Of a stretch of 64,000 bases of DNA, positions 34,559 to 46,144 are shown one piece after another. Source of the DNA: Eudromia elegans (taxonomy: Eukaryota > Chordata > Aves > Tinamiformes > Tinamidae); contig PTEX01000145.1 of the NCBI GenBank assembly GCA_003342815.1, positions 788,600 to 852,599 on the forward strand. The letters are read 5' to 3'. The notes under the pieces were generated by a model. It saw nothing but the letters and a program-made list of their open reading frames with translations, was not told the DNA's origin and searched no databases. Each line of letters starts with the position of its first letter. The stretch's first letter is position 1. Both the position numbers and the translations under genes were made by a program.

Positions 34559-37500
34559 CATCCTGAAACAAGCTAAACTCTTCTGGAATGCCAAATTCAC
34601 TCCATCACTGCAAAAATTGCTATTGTAGAGCTGACAGGTGTCTGTAAAGTTACAGAACAAGTGCTGGAATTATATTTTAAGGCTTAGTCTTGTGGGAATT
34701 GAAAATCTTTTCTTATTTTTCTTCCAGTAGATATTATAATCATATGAGAGTTCCATGTAAAAGAGTATTTCTTGTTTTACGAATGCTTAACTTGTCACCC
34801 ATAAGGTGACACTTATAATTATGTGTATGGCTGTATATCCAGGATGTATTATGAACTGAATTTAAATTTAAAACAATTTGCTGTAGCGGCAGGGAAGGAG
34901 GAAGTAACAACACACAGCTAATTCCTATAGCTTATATATAATCTCCTATAGCTAGGGGAAAGTAAGTGTCATCTCTTCAAAGTGCTAACAATTACATCCT
35001 TTGCACTCCACACTAAAAAATATCCTTCGTGATCTGCAGAGACTAAAATATTCATCGACACTAGCAAATTCAAAACCTAATGTGAGATCTTCTGGAATAG
35101 GTCTATAATATTGTGCCTCACTGTACAAAGTCACTTTCTCACTTTAGTAATGCTAATTATTTTCACCTAATAAACATAAATATTTTCAAATATTTTCTAT
35201 TAGACACCTGGCAGGAAGTTTGGTTAAGTAATATCTTTCATGAGTTAAAATTTCCAGAAAAAAAGAGCTATTAGGGGTGGGGGGTTTTTTTGTTTGGTTT
35301 GTTTTTCCACAGGTTATAGGTTTCTTGGAGAGTACATGTTGGAATACATATTATTGTAATAATGGGAGGCTGTCCTGCTCCTCCAGTTCACAGCTGCTCC
35401 TCTCTGTGCCTCAGATTTCTGGGATTGTTGAGAGCTGTAACTCTCATGGCGCTGGAGGAGCCCTCATGTGGGACAGGGAATGCCAAACTCAGCTACACCA
35501 CTGCCACCCCAGTGCCATACGCTTTGAGACACCCTCCGGGAATAAAACCAAGCTTGGATGTCTGCTTGAAGTAAGAAAAATTACTGTGTGAATTTGTATC
35601 CCTCTGCCCTCATCATAATCAAGTCTTTCTAGAGATCTTGGAGCATGATTTAGTCATTCCAGTTCATGGGATGGGGGGAAAGTGAGTTTTAAGCAAAAGG
35701 GAGTCACTGGTGGGGGAGATTTTTTTATTATTCTTATTTTTATCAAAATCAATTCTCAAAGTTGCAGTATACTAGATTTATATTATTATATATGTGAGTG
35801 GAATTAGGAAGAGGGATTAAAAGTGAGCTTCAAATCTTGTAACTTGCATTTTTATGTAATTGTTCAAGTCAGGGAGTCCTTCAAACAACCAATGTAGATT
35901 CAGAAGACCCATGAAAATCCAATACAGCTACAGCATACCAGGAGCAGCAAATCACTTTCTGCAACAGGTAGAAATGCAATATTTCATGTAATAAACCATA
36001 AGCATCAAAAAATACACTAGAAGAGAGCAGGAGAGACCAAGGCCACCAAAATATCGATGAGAATGTTAGGACCAAGGTCAAATAATCTAATTTAGGGACT
36101 ACATCTAGATTAGAGATAAAAAACTTGAATCTAGACTCAGATAAGAATCCTTTATCTGAGTGCTTTGCAACTAGCACTTGCATCACAGGAAAAGAATTGA
36201 AAGATGCCCTTTATATTTCTGCTCAGATTTTTCCTTTTTCTGTTTGAGTTTGATCCCATGTATGTTAAATTTTTCCATTTACCAGTCTGCCATATTACTA
36301 TAAACCAGAATTTATATTGGTATAAACTTATTACTGCAAGTTTTTACTAAAGGTATGAAGAGACATAGCTTTCAATAAGTACAAGGATGATACATATCCT
36401 CTCAAGGTATGAATTATTTATTTACTACATTTACTGAGAAAATCAGAACTCAGCATACATCAGAAATGCATATATGACATATCTTGATAAACGAGTTTTT
36501 TAAATTGCTTTTCTTTTTGGTAAAGAAATCTTATAAATCTTAATGGGAAAAAAATGACACAAGGAAATCGAGGGCACTTCTTTAGTAAGTTGTGCTGCGA
36601 TATTGAATTGCTGCGGCTCTTACTGCCCTCTAGTGATCTTTGAGCTGAATAGCCATGATAGTTATTTTCACAATTCATTAACATACCTATTATCTACACC
36701 AAAAAAACCCTCTCCTAGATTAGTAGTGCTATCTTTTTTTTAATGTATTTTTTTAATATAAATAGCTCTTTTAATTCTTTTGAGCATGGGCAATATTATA
36801 AGTAGCAGATATGTAGATCAGATTTGCTTCTAGACTACAGTCTGAAGAACTCTGAAACACTTCTAAATGGAAAGCAAGGCAGTAACTACATGAGTCTATC
36901 AAAGCACAGAGAAAAATTGGAGCAAATTTAATTTAAATTTAAAAAAAATCAGAGATACTATGCCTCTCAGATTTGAACTCTTTAAATTGCAAGCTATTAA
37001 TATATATTCTTGGGTTCTAAAAGCCTTGAGACAACCTTCTCGCCTCTCATTCTACAGTTCTGGTCCTACATCTGTTCTGGCTTTCTGAGATCTTCTGTCA
37101 TGCCCTTTTCTGCCCTATAGGATATATGGACTGCTTTATCTTTACAGATACCTTGAAAAAAAGTTTGTTGATAATGTAACTGAAGAAAACATCTTCAGGT
37201 CTTCAAAGAAACCTTTAACATCCAAAACATAGCTAGAGAAATTTTATCCCCATTCAGCCCTAGAATAACCCTATGGTTACAGTCTTCATGTAGAATATTC
37301 ATATATAACTTGTTCAAGGTCCTTATTTAAAGCATAGAATGAGTATTTTTGCTGTATATTTTTCTCTCTCTCTCCACAGCTTTTCATGAAAATTGCTGAG
37401 AACTCTTAATTTTTAGAATGGGAAAAGGGAATCTCTTTCAACATTTTTGCAGAATACGATTTTTTTTTTCTCAGCTCTGACTACAATGTTATTGTGTCTG

Positions 37501-40261
37501 AATATAATCTAGGTCTTTTTTTTTGGAAATACAATAATAGTATTATAGTCATATCTTGAAGTCTTAATAGATGTAAGCAATCCTTTCTTGTTTGATAACC
37601 ACGAGGAAATTCCTGCCTCATCAGTGCACAATATCCAAATCCAAAATTCAAATGAAGAGTGTGCTAACCAAATGGGTGTAAGCAAATGAAAAGCTGCTAT
37701 TTGAAGTGATCAAAAATGCTAAAGGTGGGACTGAGGGACTGGCTGGATGGGGAGTGCTGCTAGACACGGGTTTTCTCTGCCCATGCGCAGAGCTGCCTGA
37801 GCTCTTGTGTGAAAGCCAGGGAGCTGAGCTGAGTTGGCCTTTCTCACCATAACAACTTGACTGCATGGCATTTGCAGTGGAGGCAGAGGTGTTTAAGGTT
37901 TGTCTGGACTACTTTGTGTAGACAGGTCTTCTATAAAACCTAAGAAATCTACAGCTCTGAGGGCTTGTTAGAAAAAGAAATATTACAGGCAAGAGCTCAA
38001 CTTTCTCTGTCACATTTAAACTATATTACATCTCAGTCTGTCTAAATGCAGCACAGGAACTCATTTCATAACTGCCAAATGAGATAGGAGACTGCTTAAT
38101 ACAGAAATATGCTGGAAATTTGAGGACCACAAATTCCCTGCTAGATCATCTAAACCTCACCGATGGCCCAGGCTTTGCCTTTGCAAGCAGGCAAACACTG
38201 AGAAGAAGAGCAACTTACCAGACACATAAGCATCTTCTGTGTGCCAGATGAAGCCATGAGAGAAGCAAAGCCTCAAATAATCCTGAATGTTAGCATAAAA
38301 CTAGCTTGTGCTTGTATTTTTTATTAAAAATTATGCTGTAATGAACATATCGACACTCACATTTTGCTTCTGGAGAGACAGCCTGGAGAGGCAGCCTCTC
38401 TGACCGGAATGTGTTTTATGTTTTTGAACAGCTATTTATGCAGCAAGTATTTAGAGAAAAAGTCTCAACTCATCCAGCAAATCTCCCTGTGATAACAGAA
38501 CAAAGAAATCCTGATGACTATATCTGTATTTAACTGGATTTATTTCTGCCTGAATGGATTTATTCCTATTTCTAGTGTACAAGACAATCACTGTGACATA
38601 AAAGCTTCTTTGAGCTTCTGTCTAGTGTATGGAAACTTTACATTTTCTTTACTCTCAGACATGGTCCTTTTCATTCCAATATACGCAAAATTATTGCAGC
38701 TCCCAGGTGATCAGAGAGACCAAGTGGAAACTGGAAAAAAAATAATGCCTGAATTGTACGGCCTTTAGGCCAAGGAGCCTGGCAGCAGCGTGGTCATCAA
38801 GTGGTTCAGTCTCATGTCAAATGGCCAGTCTTGACCTTTAAAGTTAGATCAGTCTTCTGGAAATGACTCTTCTTCCGTGACCTTTGAAGGAACTACAATA
38901 TCCATGATTCAGGAGAAGGAGAAAGGGGCAGGAAGAGAGAACATTTCAGCTTCCTATCTAAAACTCACAGCAAATTGTTCATGCAGTTATGACAGGCAGT
39001 ATCATCAGAAGCTGTCATAGCAAATGATACCAAAGAAGATCATGATTACTATCAAATATAGGAGAACTGCCAAAATCTTTGTATAAGGTATCCAGGGGAT
39101 TCTCCAGGACTGTGGATAGAGGGCGAGTCTCTCTCATTCCCAGTAGCCACCCTGCGGCTGGCATCTCCCTCTCTCTGGGGAGCTTCATCTCCTGATGTAG
39201 CTGGAGGGTTTGAGATGGCTTTCTCCTTCAGCCCTCCATGGCAAAATAAGCTCTCCTCCCCCATTTATTCCACTGTGAGCCAAGAAACACTATTTATAGA
39301 TTATTCATGACAGTGCTGTACTTTTCTTGTGGACAAAAGCTACTGCAAAGAGTGGAAGCAGTTGGGAGAAGGAAGAGCTGGAATGTGGGCATTACTTCTG
39401 GAAAGGAGGAGAAGGAGAAAGAGGCACAGCAGGAAGGCACTGTGCAAAGCATGGTGCAAGGCCAGGATGGTGACCACGGCATTGTGGTGGCACCAGTGAA
39501 CGGTCACCCTGGTGTTGTTTCACGGTGATTTAGTGCTGTGAGAGTACAGTGAGTCTGTGTTGCCTTTCTGTGACTTCAAAGTGTGCTTTGATTTGACTTG
39601 CAGTAGCAAAACATGCCCTGTATAGCACTGAAATAAATCAGTTTTAGATGAATATGTCATGCTAGTTATGAATGCAAAAGTGGCTCATTCTCCTGTGACT
39701 TCTGACAGTCTGAAAGGAGAGTTAGAGCACATACCCTGCAATGCATCTGAACATCCATTAATACCCGAGATAAGTGCCTGAAGTGAGACTGTGTAAACAG
39801 AAGCAGTTTTTGAGATTGTGCATGTGAAGAAGAGGTGTAACTGTCCTTTCATCTGCATGACTTGGGACTAGACTTGGTTTTTGCATCAGTGTTTCACCAG
39901 CATTAACATCTGGTGAAACTCAGAAATTCATCAAATGCAGTTAAGCTTTCTAATTAACTTTAAACTTGTCACAGCCAATCACAGCAGCCAAGATAGATTT
40001 AGTATCACTTGGGTGATGTACATTTTGTTCTATGGCTCATGAAGAAGTCAGCCTTTCAGAAATGATTTTCTTCCCTAGGAAACTCATTAGATGCAGCCAT
40101 ATGGAGTTTGGTCCCTTTTTGAAACGACCAGCATTTCAACTAAGCAACTCTTTTGTGATTCTGTTCTTCAGATGAATTAAATCTAATTACTCTGTTTCTT
40201 ACTTGTTTTCTGAAATACATGATAACATCTAATAGGTACAAATTTTTCAGGAGAGGGGAGT

Positions 40262-40770
40262 GTCTGTATGGGGTCAGACTAAAGGTCCCTGTAAGTCCAG
40301 CATCCTGTCTATGATACCGGCCAAAAGGAGGTGCCTGGGAAAGAGCATGAAAGAGAATGAACATTTGCAGTGGGTTCCCAAAGTACTGTCTGACCTCTAA
40401 CCAAACTCAAAGACTTGCTTAGCTATAGTTTCTATATTCTGTTCAACCGATGATTTACCCTCCAGAAACCTGTCAAGCCTTCTCTTCAATCAATACAAAC
40501 TTGAAATATCCATAACAACCTTTAGCAAGGAGTTTCACAGCTTAAATACCTCATGCGTGAAAAAAAATGCCCCTTTATTTGCTTTGAACTCGTCTCCTCA
40601 TGGTTTCATTAAAATCAAATGGTTATTGTGCTGGAAGAGACAGTGAACAATCAATCCCTGGTCTGAGTCTCTGCCATGCACGAGTGAACAGGCCTCAGCC
40701 CAGCTATGATCAGATTTTAAATTCTCTTTCTTCACAGCACCTCTGAGTCGGGCCTGTGTTCACTTCATGC
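40262..40770 (-). mobile_element. old CR1/L3-like LINE fragment
   Basis: Minus-strand, strongly diverged. It shows gggtcagactaaaggtccc, gtaagtccagcatcctgtct, aaacctgtcaagccttctc, gagtttcacagcttaaatac and gcccctttatttgctttgaac, fitting the reversed ORF2 C-terminus and 3' region of an old CR1 lineage common in turtles and found decayed in birds. The right edge near 40770 is approximate. It abuts a younger CR1 copy in the opposite orientation. Confidence 0.7.
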
Positions 40771-40793
40771 TCTTCTCAGCAGTCTGCCATGTC

Positions 40794-41110
40794 TAGAGAG
40801 GGAGTGAGGAGAATGGGGCTGGCCTCTTCTCAGTGGTGGCCAGCAATAGGACTAGAGGAAACGGCCACAAATTGAGGCACCAAAAGTTCCACAGGAACTC
40901 AAGGAAAAAATTCATAACAGTGAGGGTGACAGAGCCCTGGAACAGGCTGCCCAGAGAGGTTGTGGAGTCTCCTTCTCTGGAGATCTTCAAAACCCGCTTG
41001 GACGCCACCCTGCACCACATGCTCTAGGGGACCCTGCGTGTGCAGTGGGGTTGGACTAGATGATCTCTAGGGGTCCCTTCCAACCTTAAGCATTCTGTGA
41101 TGATTCTGTG
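40794..41110 (+). mobile_element. CR1 LINE copy, ORF2 end and 3' terminus
   Basis: Plus-strand 5'-truncated CR1. Translation shows the C-terminal motifs [40 protein letters not shown] and FKTRLDATL, and this frame stays open to its stop at about 41027. The 3' UTR block ctgcgtgtgcagtggggttg matches the subgroup of the copies at 495 and 57858. It ends with cattctgtgatgattctgtg. Confidence 0.95.
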
Positions 41111-43946
41111 GTGTCTGCTTGACTTGGAGGTTTCCATATCCTTACTGCACCTCTCTCAGTCTCAGACATCTGTCCAATGTATTCTAAGTCTCTATTTCTA
41201 AGTATCTTTCCTAATGTGGATTTCCTGTCGATCAACCTCCTTTCAGATCAGGGACAGAAAGATATCCTCTCATAGTTACCATGTTACATCTATCTGCCTA
41301 CTGTTGCCTGTGTCACGGTTTCCCTCTAAACGTTTGGCATATTTAATATATGTACATGATACATGCCAGCAATATTGAATGATAGGTTTTCATTATTCAT
41401 AAGGGCTGCCAATGCTCATGACGCATTTTTCTACTTGTAATGGCTAAATTCAGAAGGGACAGATACAATGTAAGGACAGAAATAGGCATTTTTATAAAAG
41501 CAAATAGCTTCAGTAATGCCAGGCTCTGGCTAATGAAACCCAATTTTTGAGAGAAATAAAAGCACTTCATGTTGGTAAAAAATTGTGGTTTTTTATGCAA
41601 CATAAAATTTAGCACAGCACCTAATAGGACCTTTATCTAAAATACCTAATAGTTAAATAATAAAAAGACACAATTCTGTAAATTACAGGATTGAAATCAG
41701 ACCTGAAATTCTTATTTGATTCTATTTGTCAATACTCAAGGTGGTCACCAATTCTTAATGGAAAATTTAATGCAGCATAGGACTCTTCAAGGTAGTCATG
41801 AGCAAAATGGGATTAGGTGTCTTTGAAAAGCAAGTATCTATATAAATTCTTACTGAGCAACTAAGAATATTTTGGGCTATAAGTAACAGGAGAAGGTAGG
41901 AGAAGAACAGGTGATTTTCTGGTAAATTTTGCTACTAATCATAGCAATAATGAGGCAACCACTAGCGCTTCATTTCAGTCAAATCTGTCTCATGCATTTT
42001 ACTTAATAACATACTTACTGGCAAGGTGCCAGCTGTAGAGTGATACAGTTCACACTTTAACTGAAAATAGACAATTAATTAGGGGATGGTAAGGCAATCT
42101 AGAGAGTTTCAGGGATCTACTAAGAAGGTAATTTGACTTCAATACATTGTGATTGGTAACAAATCACTTATATTAGGTTAAAGTAGAGCATACATTTTTG
42201 ATCATGCACTCTCTATTCTAATTTATATCATGAAAAGAAAATCTGAAAAACAAGTAGTATTGCAGGCATGGATTCCTCTGCACTATGCCATACCAATTAG
42301 TGGTATCAGGAATGAAGTGACAGAGGAAACTAGCTCTGGTCTGATGAAACAGTGAGGAGCACATGTTGAACTTGAACTCCTCTCCTTAGAGCTGGTCTGT
42401 TAAATCATAGATATGCTACGTGCACTGCTGATTTAACCCGTTTCTTCATGTTTCTTCAGGTTAGACATAGAAAGTGTAGGGGAAGGACATTGTGTCTTAG
42501 CAGTAGCAGCTGCGTTTTGGTATCTGATGTAGGATTATATTTGATAGGGTGAAAGCAGGATTATAGTGCATCTGACTGTAGAACGGGCTTGAAGGAAAAT
42601 TGTTTGCCATGGATTAGGGGGACATAATCTTCTAATATACCCAGTAAATGTTGATTTTGAACGAAAGATAGAAAAAGCATATATTAAGCTCCTTTGGGGG
42701 AGAGAGATGGTGTATGTAAGTTTCCATAACAACTTAATATGATTTTGACTTGCTTATTATTGAGACGTGCAATTCTATTTCATAATATTTGTTATAGGGA
42801 GAGCATAGTACGTTTATAAATAACTCAGCTGTTAATAACAGACAGGGGAACAATCAAGAGTACTAAATCTCTTTATTCCATACATTATTGATGTGGACTT
42901 ACTATCAGGAAGCCACATTTATGAAAATATTTCTACAGTGCCTGTCAAAAGGTAAAAAAGATCATGGAGAGCCCTTCTTTTTTTCTTTCTTCTTTCTTTT
43001 CTTTTCATTTTTTTTAATTCAACTTCAGCAATCATCACATAGGTTAAAAAATGACCAATGTATGAATAATTTGATATTGTGATTTCACATTTAAGTCTTT
43101 AAATAAAAAAAAATGCAATAATATATTTAAGTAATCAGTATTATTACTTCTCTTCCCTTCTGGAAACTCATTCATCCTCTTAAAGATTTTGTGAAAAAGT
43201 TTTTGCTGTGGTGTTGCAGAAGGTTAGATATCAAATCCAGTATAAAAAGGTAAAAAACCTGCAGTTTATCTCATGCCTCCATTTTCGCAAGTTTTCTTCC
43301 CTAAGTATCAGCTGATAAGGAGCTCGGGCAGCCAAAATGTGGAAGCCTGAGTGCATAACAGATTGCTAAATGCTCCCTTCCACCTTGCACCTGAAAGCAA
43401 AGCTTGGCTTATGTTTAGTCATTAGTTGATGCCTGTGAAGACAGAAGGAAATGTAAAAAGTAATATATATAATATGTACGTTTTAAAAATATGTGGTTTA
43501 ACCTGTCTCTCTGACAATACAAGCAATTAGCATAATTTTGTGAGTGAAATACTTGTTCCGTGAAGTTTGTGGAACCAGGATTTTGCTCTGGAATTATGTG
43601 GCACAATGTAATTATATGGAGCAGGACTGTAAAGAAAGTGATTTTAGGCTTAAGAAGTAAACAGAGAACAAACTGTAAACTCATGGTATCTACCACAGGA
43701 ATTAATTAATGCCTGCTAAGAACAATCTATTTATCCATATTTTCATACTCGGAAAACTTGGGAATTCCATCAGTCACTATGAGGCCTGGCTTCTTTCTTT
43801 TCTTCTTCAGCAGAAATATTCTTCTCATGAAGACTGAGAACAAATGGCAATGAACAGACATGGACAGAGAGTTATGAGGTCCTGTGCAAGGTCCAACTTA
43901 GGACTGTTGAGATTTGTGCCGAAGTATTTCCCAGGATACTTTTCTC

Positions 43947-43970
43947 CTTAGACTGTTCAAGCAGTCTAAG
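43947..43970. repeat. hairpin, 9-bp perfect stem
   Basis: cttagactg, a 6-base loop, then cagtctaag: perfect complementarity over 9 pairs. Short enough to be chance. Confidence 0.8.
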
Positions 43971-44406
43971 CAGTGAGTGAAAAAATGTCCTTTTTGGAAT
44001 TGTACAGAGAGTCTTAAGGGAGTTCATTTTTAACAACGGAAACATAAGTGACATTGACTGTCACAGTGTTTTATATGGCAGCATGAGTATGACTAATTTT
44101 AATATGTGGAAAAGAGCATGGGTTTAGTTTTCCTCTGGCAAAAAATGTCCCTATGCTATTGCATAAGAGGTCAGGGTGGTCTGCATTTTGATAAGATGTG
44201 ATGTTTACCACTGAAAGAACCCTAATACAATATATTTTTTACAATAATAAACCTATGCTCTCTGTATTCATTTGCCATACTGCATTCCTCATAAAGAACC
44301 TTAGGAGCCATCTGCTTCTATATACCTGGACAAATTGTGCCTGCTAGCATAGAAATAATTAAAATAATTTTAATAATTTCAAGGATAATTATTTAATAAC
44401 ACAATT

Positions 44407-44436
44407 AATTATTAATTAAACTAGTAATTAATAATT
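44407..44436. repeat. AT-rich hairpin, 12-bp perfect stem
   Basis: aattattaatta, a 6-base loop aactag, then taattaataatt. It lies in an extremely AT-rich patch (44340-44480), where such repeats arise easily. Confidence 0.85.
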
Positions 44437-44609
44437 TAAGGTAAATTATTAAGTTAAATAATTTTAAGGAGAAGCTGATTGAAATAATGATTTACTAATA
44501 TACTAAAAGATCTATCCTCCTAATATAGTGGTATGTACAGTATAATGTATAGGTAGAGTGGTATCACTAATAGAACATTCAAAGAATTATATCTAAACTA
44601 ATTTTTTTT

Positions 44610-44641
44610 AATAACTAGACAAGGTTTCTTGTCTAGTTATT
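44610..44641. repeat. hairpin, 14-bp perfect stem, 4-base loop
   Basis: aataactagacaag (44610-44623), loop gttt, then cttgtctagttatt (44628-44641). All 14 pairs match. It follows directly on a T run. The stem is too short for a microRNA precursor; an inverted duplication by template switching is the simplest reading. Confidence 0.95.
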
Positions 44642-45181
44642 CTATATGAATTTGGAGAGCATGAAGAATGTTTGGAATTAACGTGACGATTAGTAATCAA
44701 CCTCAGACCTATGTAACTTATGCAATGATACTTGATTGCTGTGTATACCTCAACGCACATCGGATCACACAGATGTTTCCTGTAACAACAACACATTGTT
44801 CAGCTAATTTAAAATTTGGAAATATCAAGTAAATATAGTTTGAGTCTTCATGTGCTACTGTGATACCAGTGACAGTGCAAATATTGAGGATGCTTATTTC
44901 CTAAAATTAAAAAAAAAATGCTACTTGTTTTATGAAGTACATCAAGTGGTAAATCAAATATAAAAACTATAAAATGCCCATGTTTCTGTGTAAACACATG
45001 CATGGAATTCATCTTGACTCATAGATGAGCTGATTCATTCTGCATTTAGTCTTCCAGAAGTTAGATGTTTAAGGCCAAATAAGGCTCTGTAGGTGCCTCT
45101 CATAGTCAAAGGAGAAAAAAAGGCACCTTCAAAAAGCAGCACATCTCTTTGTGCAGTGGACAGATGAAGCTCATCCTATAT

Positions 45182-45236
45182 AGAGTCATAGAATCATGGA
45201 AATATGGTAGGAAAAGACCTTCAAGATCATGTTAGA
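45182..45236 (-). mobile_element. very short CR1 LINE 3' end
   Basis: Minus-strand remnant: gagtcatagaatcatgg, then gtaggaaaagaccttcaag and atcat, which fits the reversed CR1 3' terminus of the older avian type. Homology is lost after about 45236. Confidence 0.75.
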
Positions 45237-45566
45237 GAACTCCAGCTTTTGTTTTTTGAAAAACATAATGGTTTGGAGATCTTATCTGTTCTGGGCAGTC
45301 TGATAGCACAGAGAATTCCTGGGCTGAAAGATCTTCGATCCCATTTTGTATATTGTGTCATAGATTTACCACCAAATTAAAAACAGGATATAAGAATGAC
45401 TCCTTTTCCACATATTGTTGTTCTTTAACAAATGAAATATAAAAACATAATAAAATGAATGCAAAAGCAATATCATGTATGCTTTTGGGTGCTGTGAGAT
45501 TACTACATTCACTTTCCAAAGCTGGTAAGAACTAAATCCAAAAACCACACTGCTATTGAAACAAAT
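45237..45566. other. unannotated gap between two CR1 pieces
   Basis: About 330 AT-rich bases with a short minus-strand frame (45548-45366) and no recognised feature. Confidence 0.5.
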
Positions 45567-46144
45567 AGGCCTGCATGAGGAGGAGCATTACCAGCAGGTC
45601 GAGGGAGGGGATTCTGCCCCTCTCCTCAGCTCTGGTGAGGCCACACCTGGAGTATTGGGAGCAGTTCTGGGCTCCCTGGTACAAGAGGGACGTGGAGTTT
45701 CAAGAGAGGGTCCGGCACAGAGATGATTAAGGGACTGGAGTATCTATCGTACGGGGGAAGACTAAGCAAGCTGGGCCTGTTTAGCCTAGAGAAGATGGAG
45801 AGGAGATCTGATCAATATGTACAATATGGGAGCGGAGAATGTAAAGAAGATGAGGCCAAAGTCTTCTCAGTGATAGCCAGTGACAGGACAAGGGGTAACA
45901 TACATAAGTTGAAACACAGGCAGTTCCATCTCCATGTGAGGAGGAACTTCTTTCCTGTGAGGGTGACAGAGCACTAGGACAGGCTGCCCAGAGAGGCTGT
46001 GGAGTCTCCTTCTCTGGAGACCTTCCAAACCCGCCTGGATGCCACCCTGTGCCCCGTGCTCTGGGGGTCCCTGCTGGAGCAGGGGGCTGGACTAGATGAC
46101 CTCTAGAGGTCCCTTCCAACCTCAACCATTTTGTGATTCTGTGA
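45567..46144 (+). mobile_element. CR1 LINE copy, ORF2 C-terminus and 3' end
   Basis: Plus-strand 5'-truncated CR1. It opens in the ORF2 C-terminal region (ggccacacctggagtattgg, encoding RPHLEYW). A frame at 45723-45977 reads [40 protein letters not shown] and [11 protein letters not shown] before a stop. The 3' UTR carries gtccctgctggagcaggggg and the end ttttgtgattctgtga. Subgroup as in the copy at 29157. Confidence 0.95.

Larger units (their letters stand above)
33061..40261. other. unannotated; diverged 53-bp repeat pair, otherwise AT-rich
   Basis: Over 7 kb without a recognised transposon. It holds a 19-base T run (33623-33641), the repeat pair at 33759 and 34506, and GC-richer pockets near 35370-35570, 37700-37830 and 39090-39520. 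Open frames there (35277-35591 plus, 104 codons; 39307-39528 plus; 39264-39052 minus; 36186-35881 minus, 101 codons) show no known domain. A 7-bp hairpin cacagac/gtctgtg lies near 33895-33912. No exon is supported. Confidence 0.45.
41111..45181. other. unannotated AT-rich stretch with hairpins
   Basis: AT-rich DNA with a pyrimidine-rich patch (42977-43016) and three inverted repeats at 43947-43970, 44407-44436 and 44610-44641. Frames are short; 43696-43415 minus, 93 codons, is the longest and matches nothing. No exon or further transposon is recognised. Confidence 0.45.

Noticed and set aside
40793-41020. Minus-strand ORF of 75 codons over the CR1 at 40794
   Set aside because: It is the antisense shadow of the CR1 ORF2 C-terminus and 3' region.
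45781-46125. Minus-strand ORF of 114 codons
   Set aside because: Antisense shadow of the plus-strand CR1 copy at 45567-46144; the same shadow translation appears at 29174.
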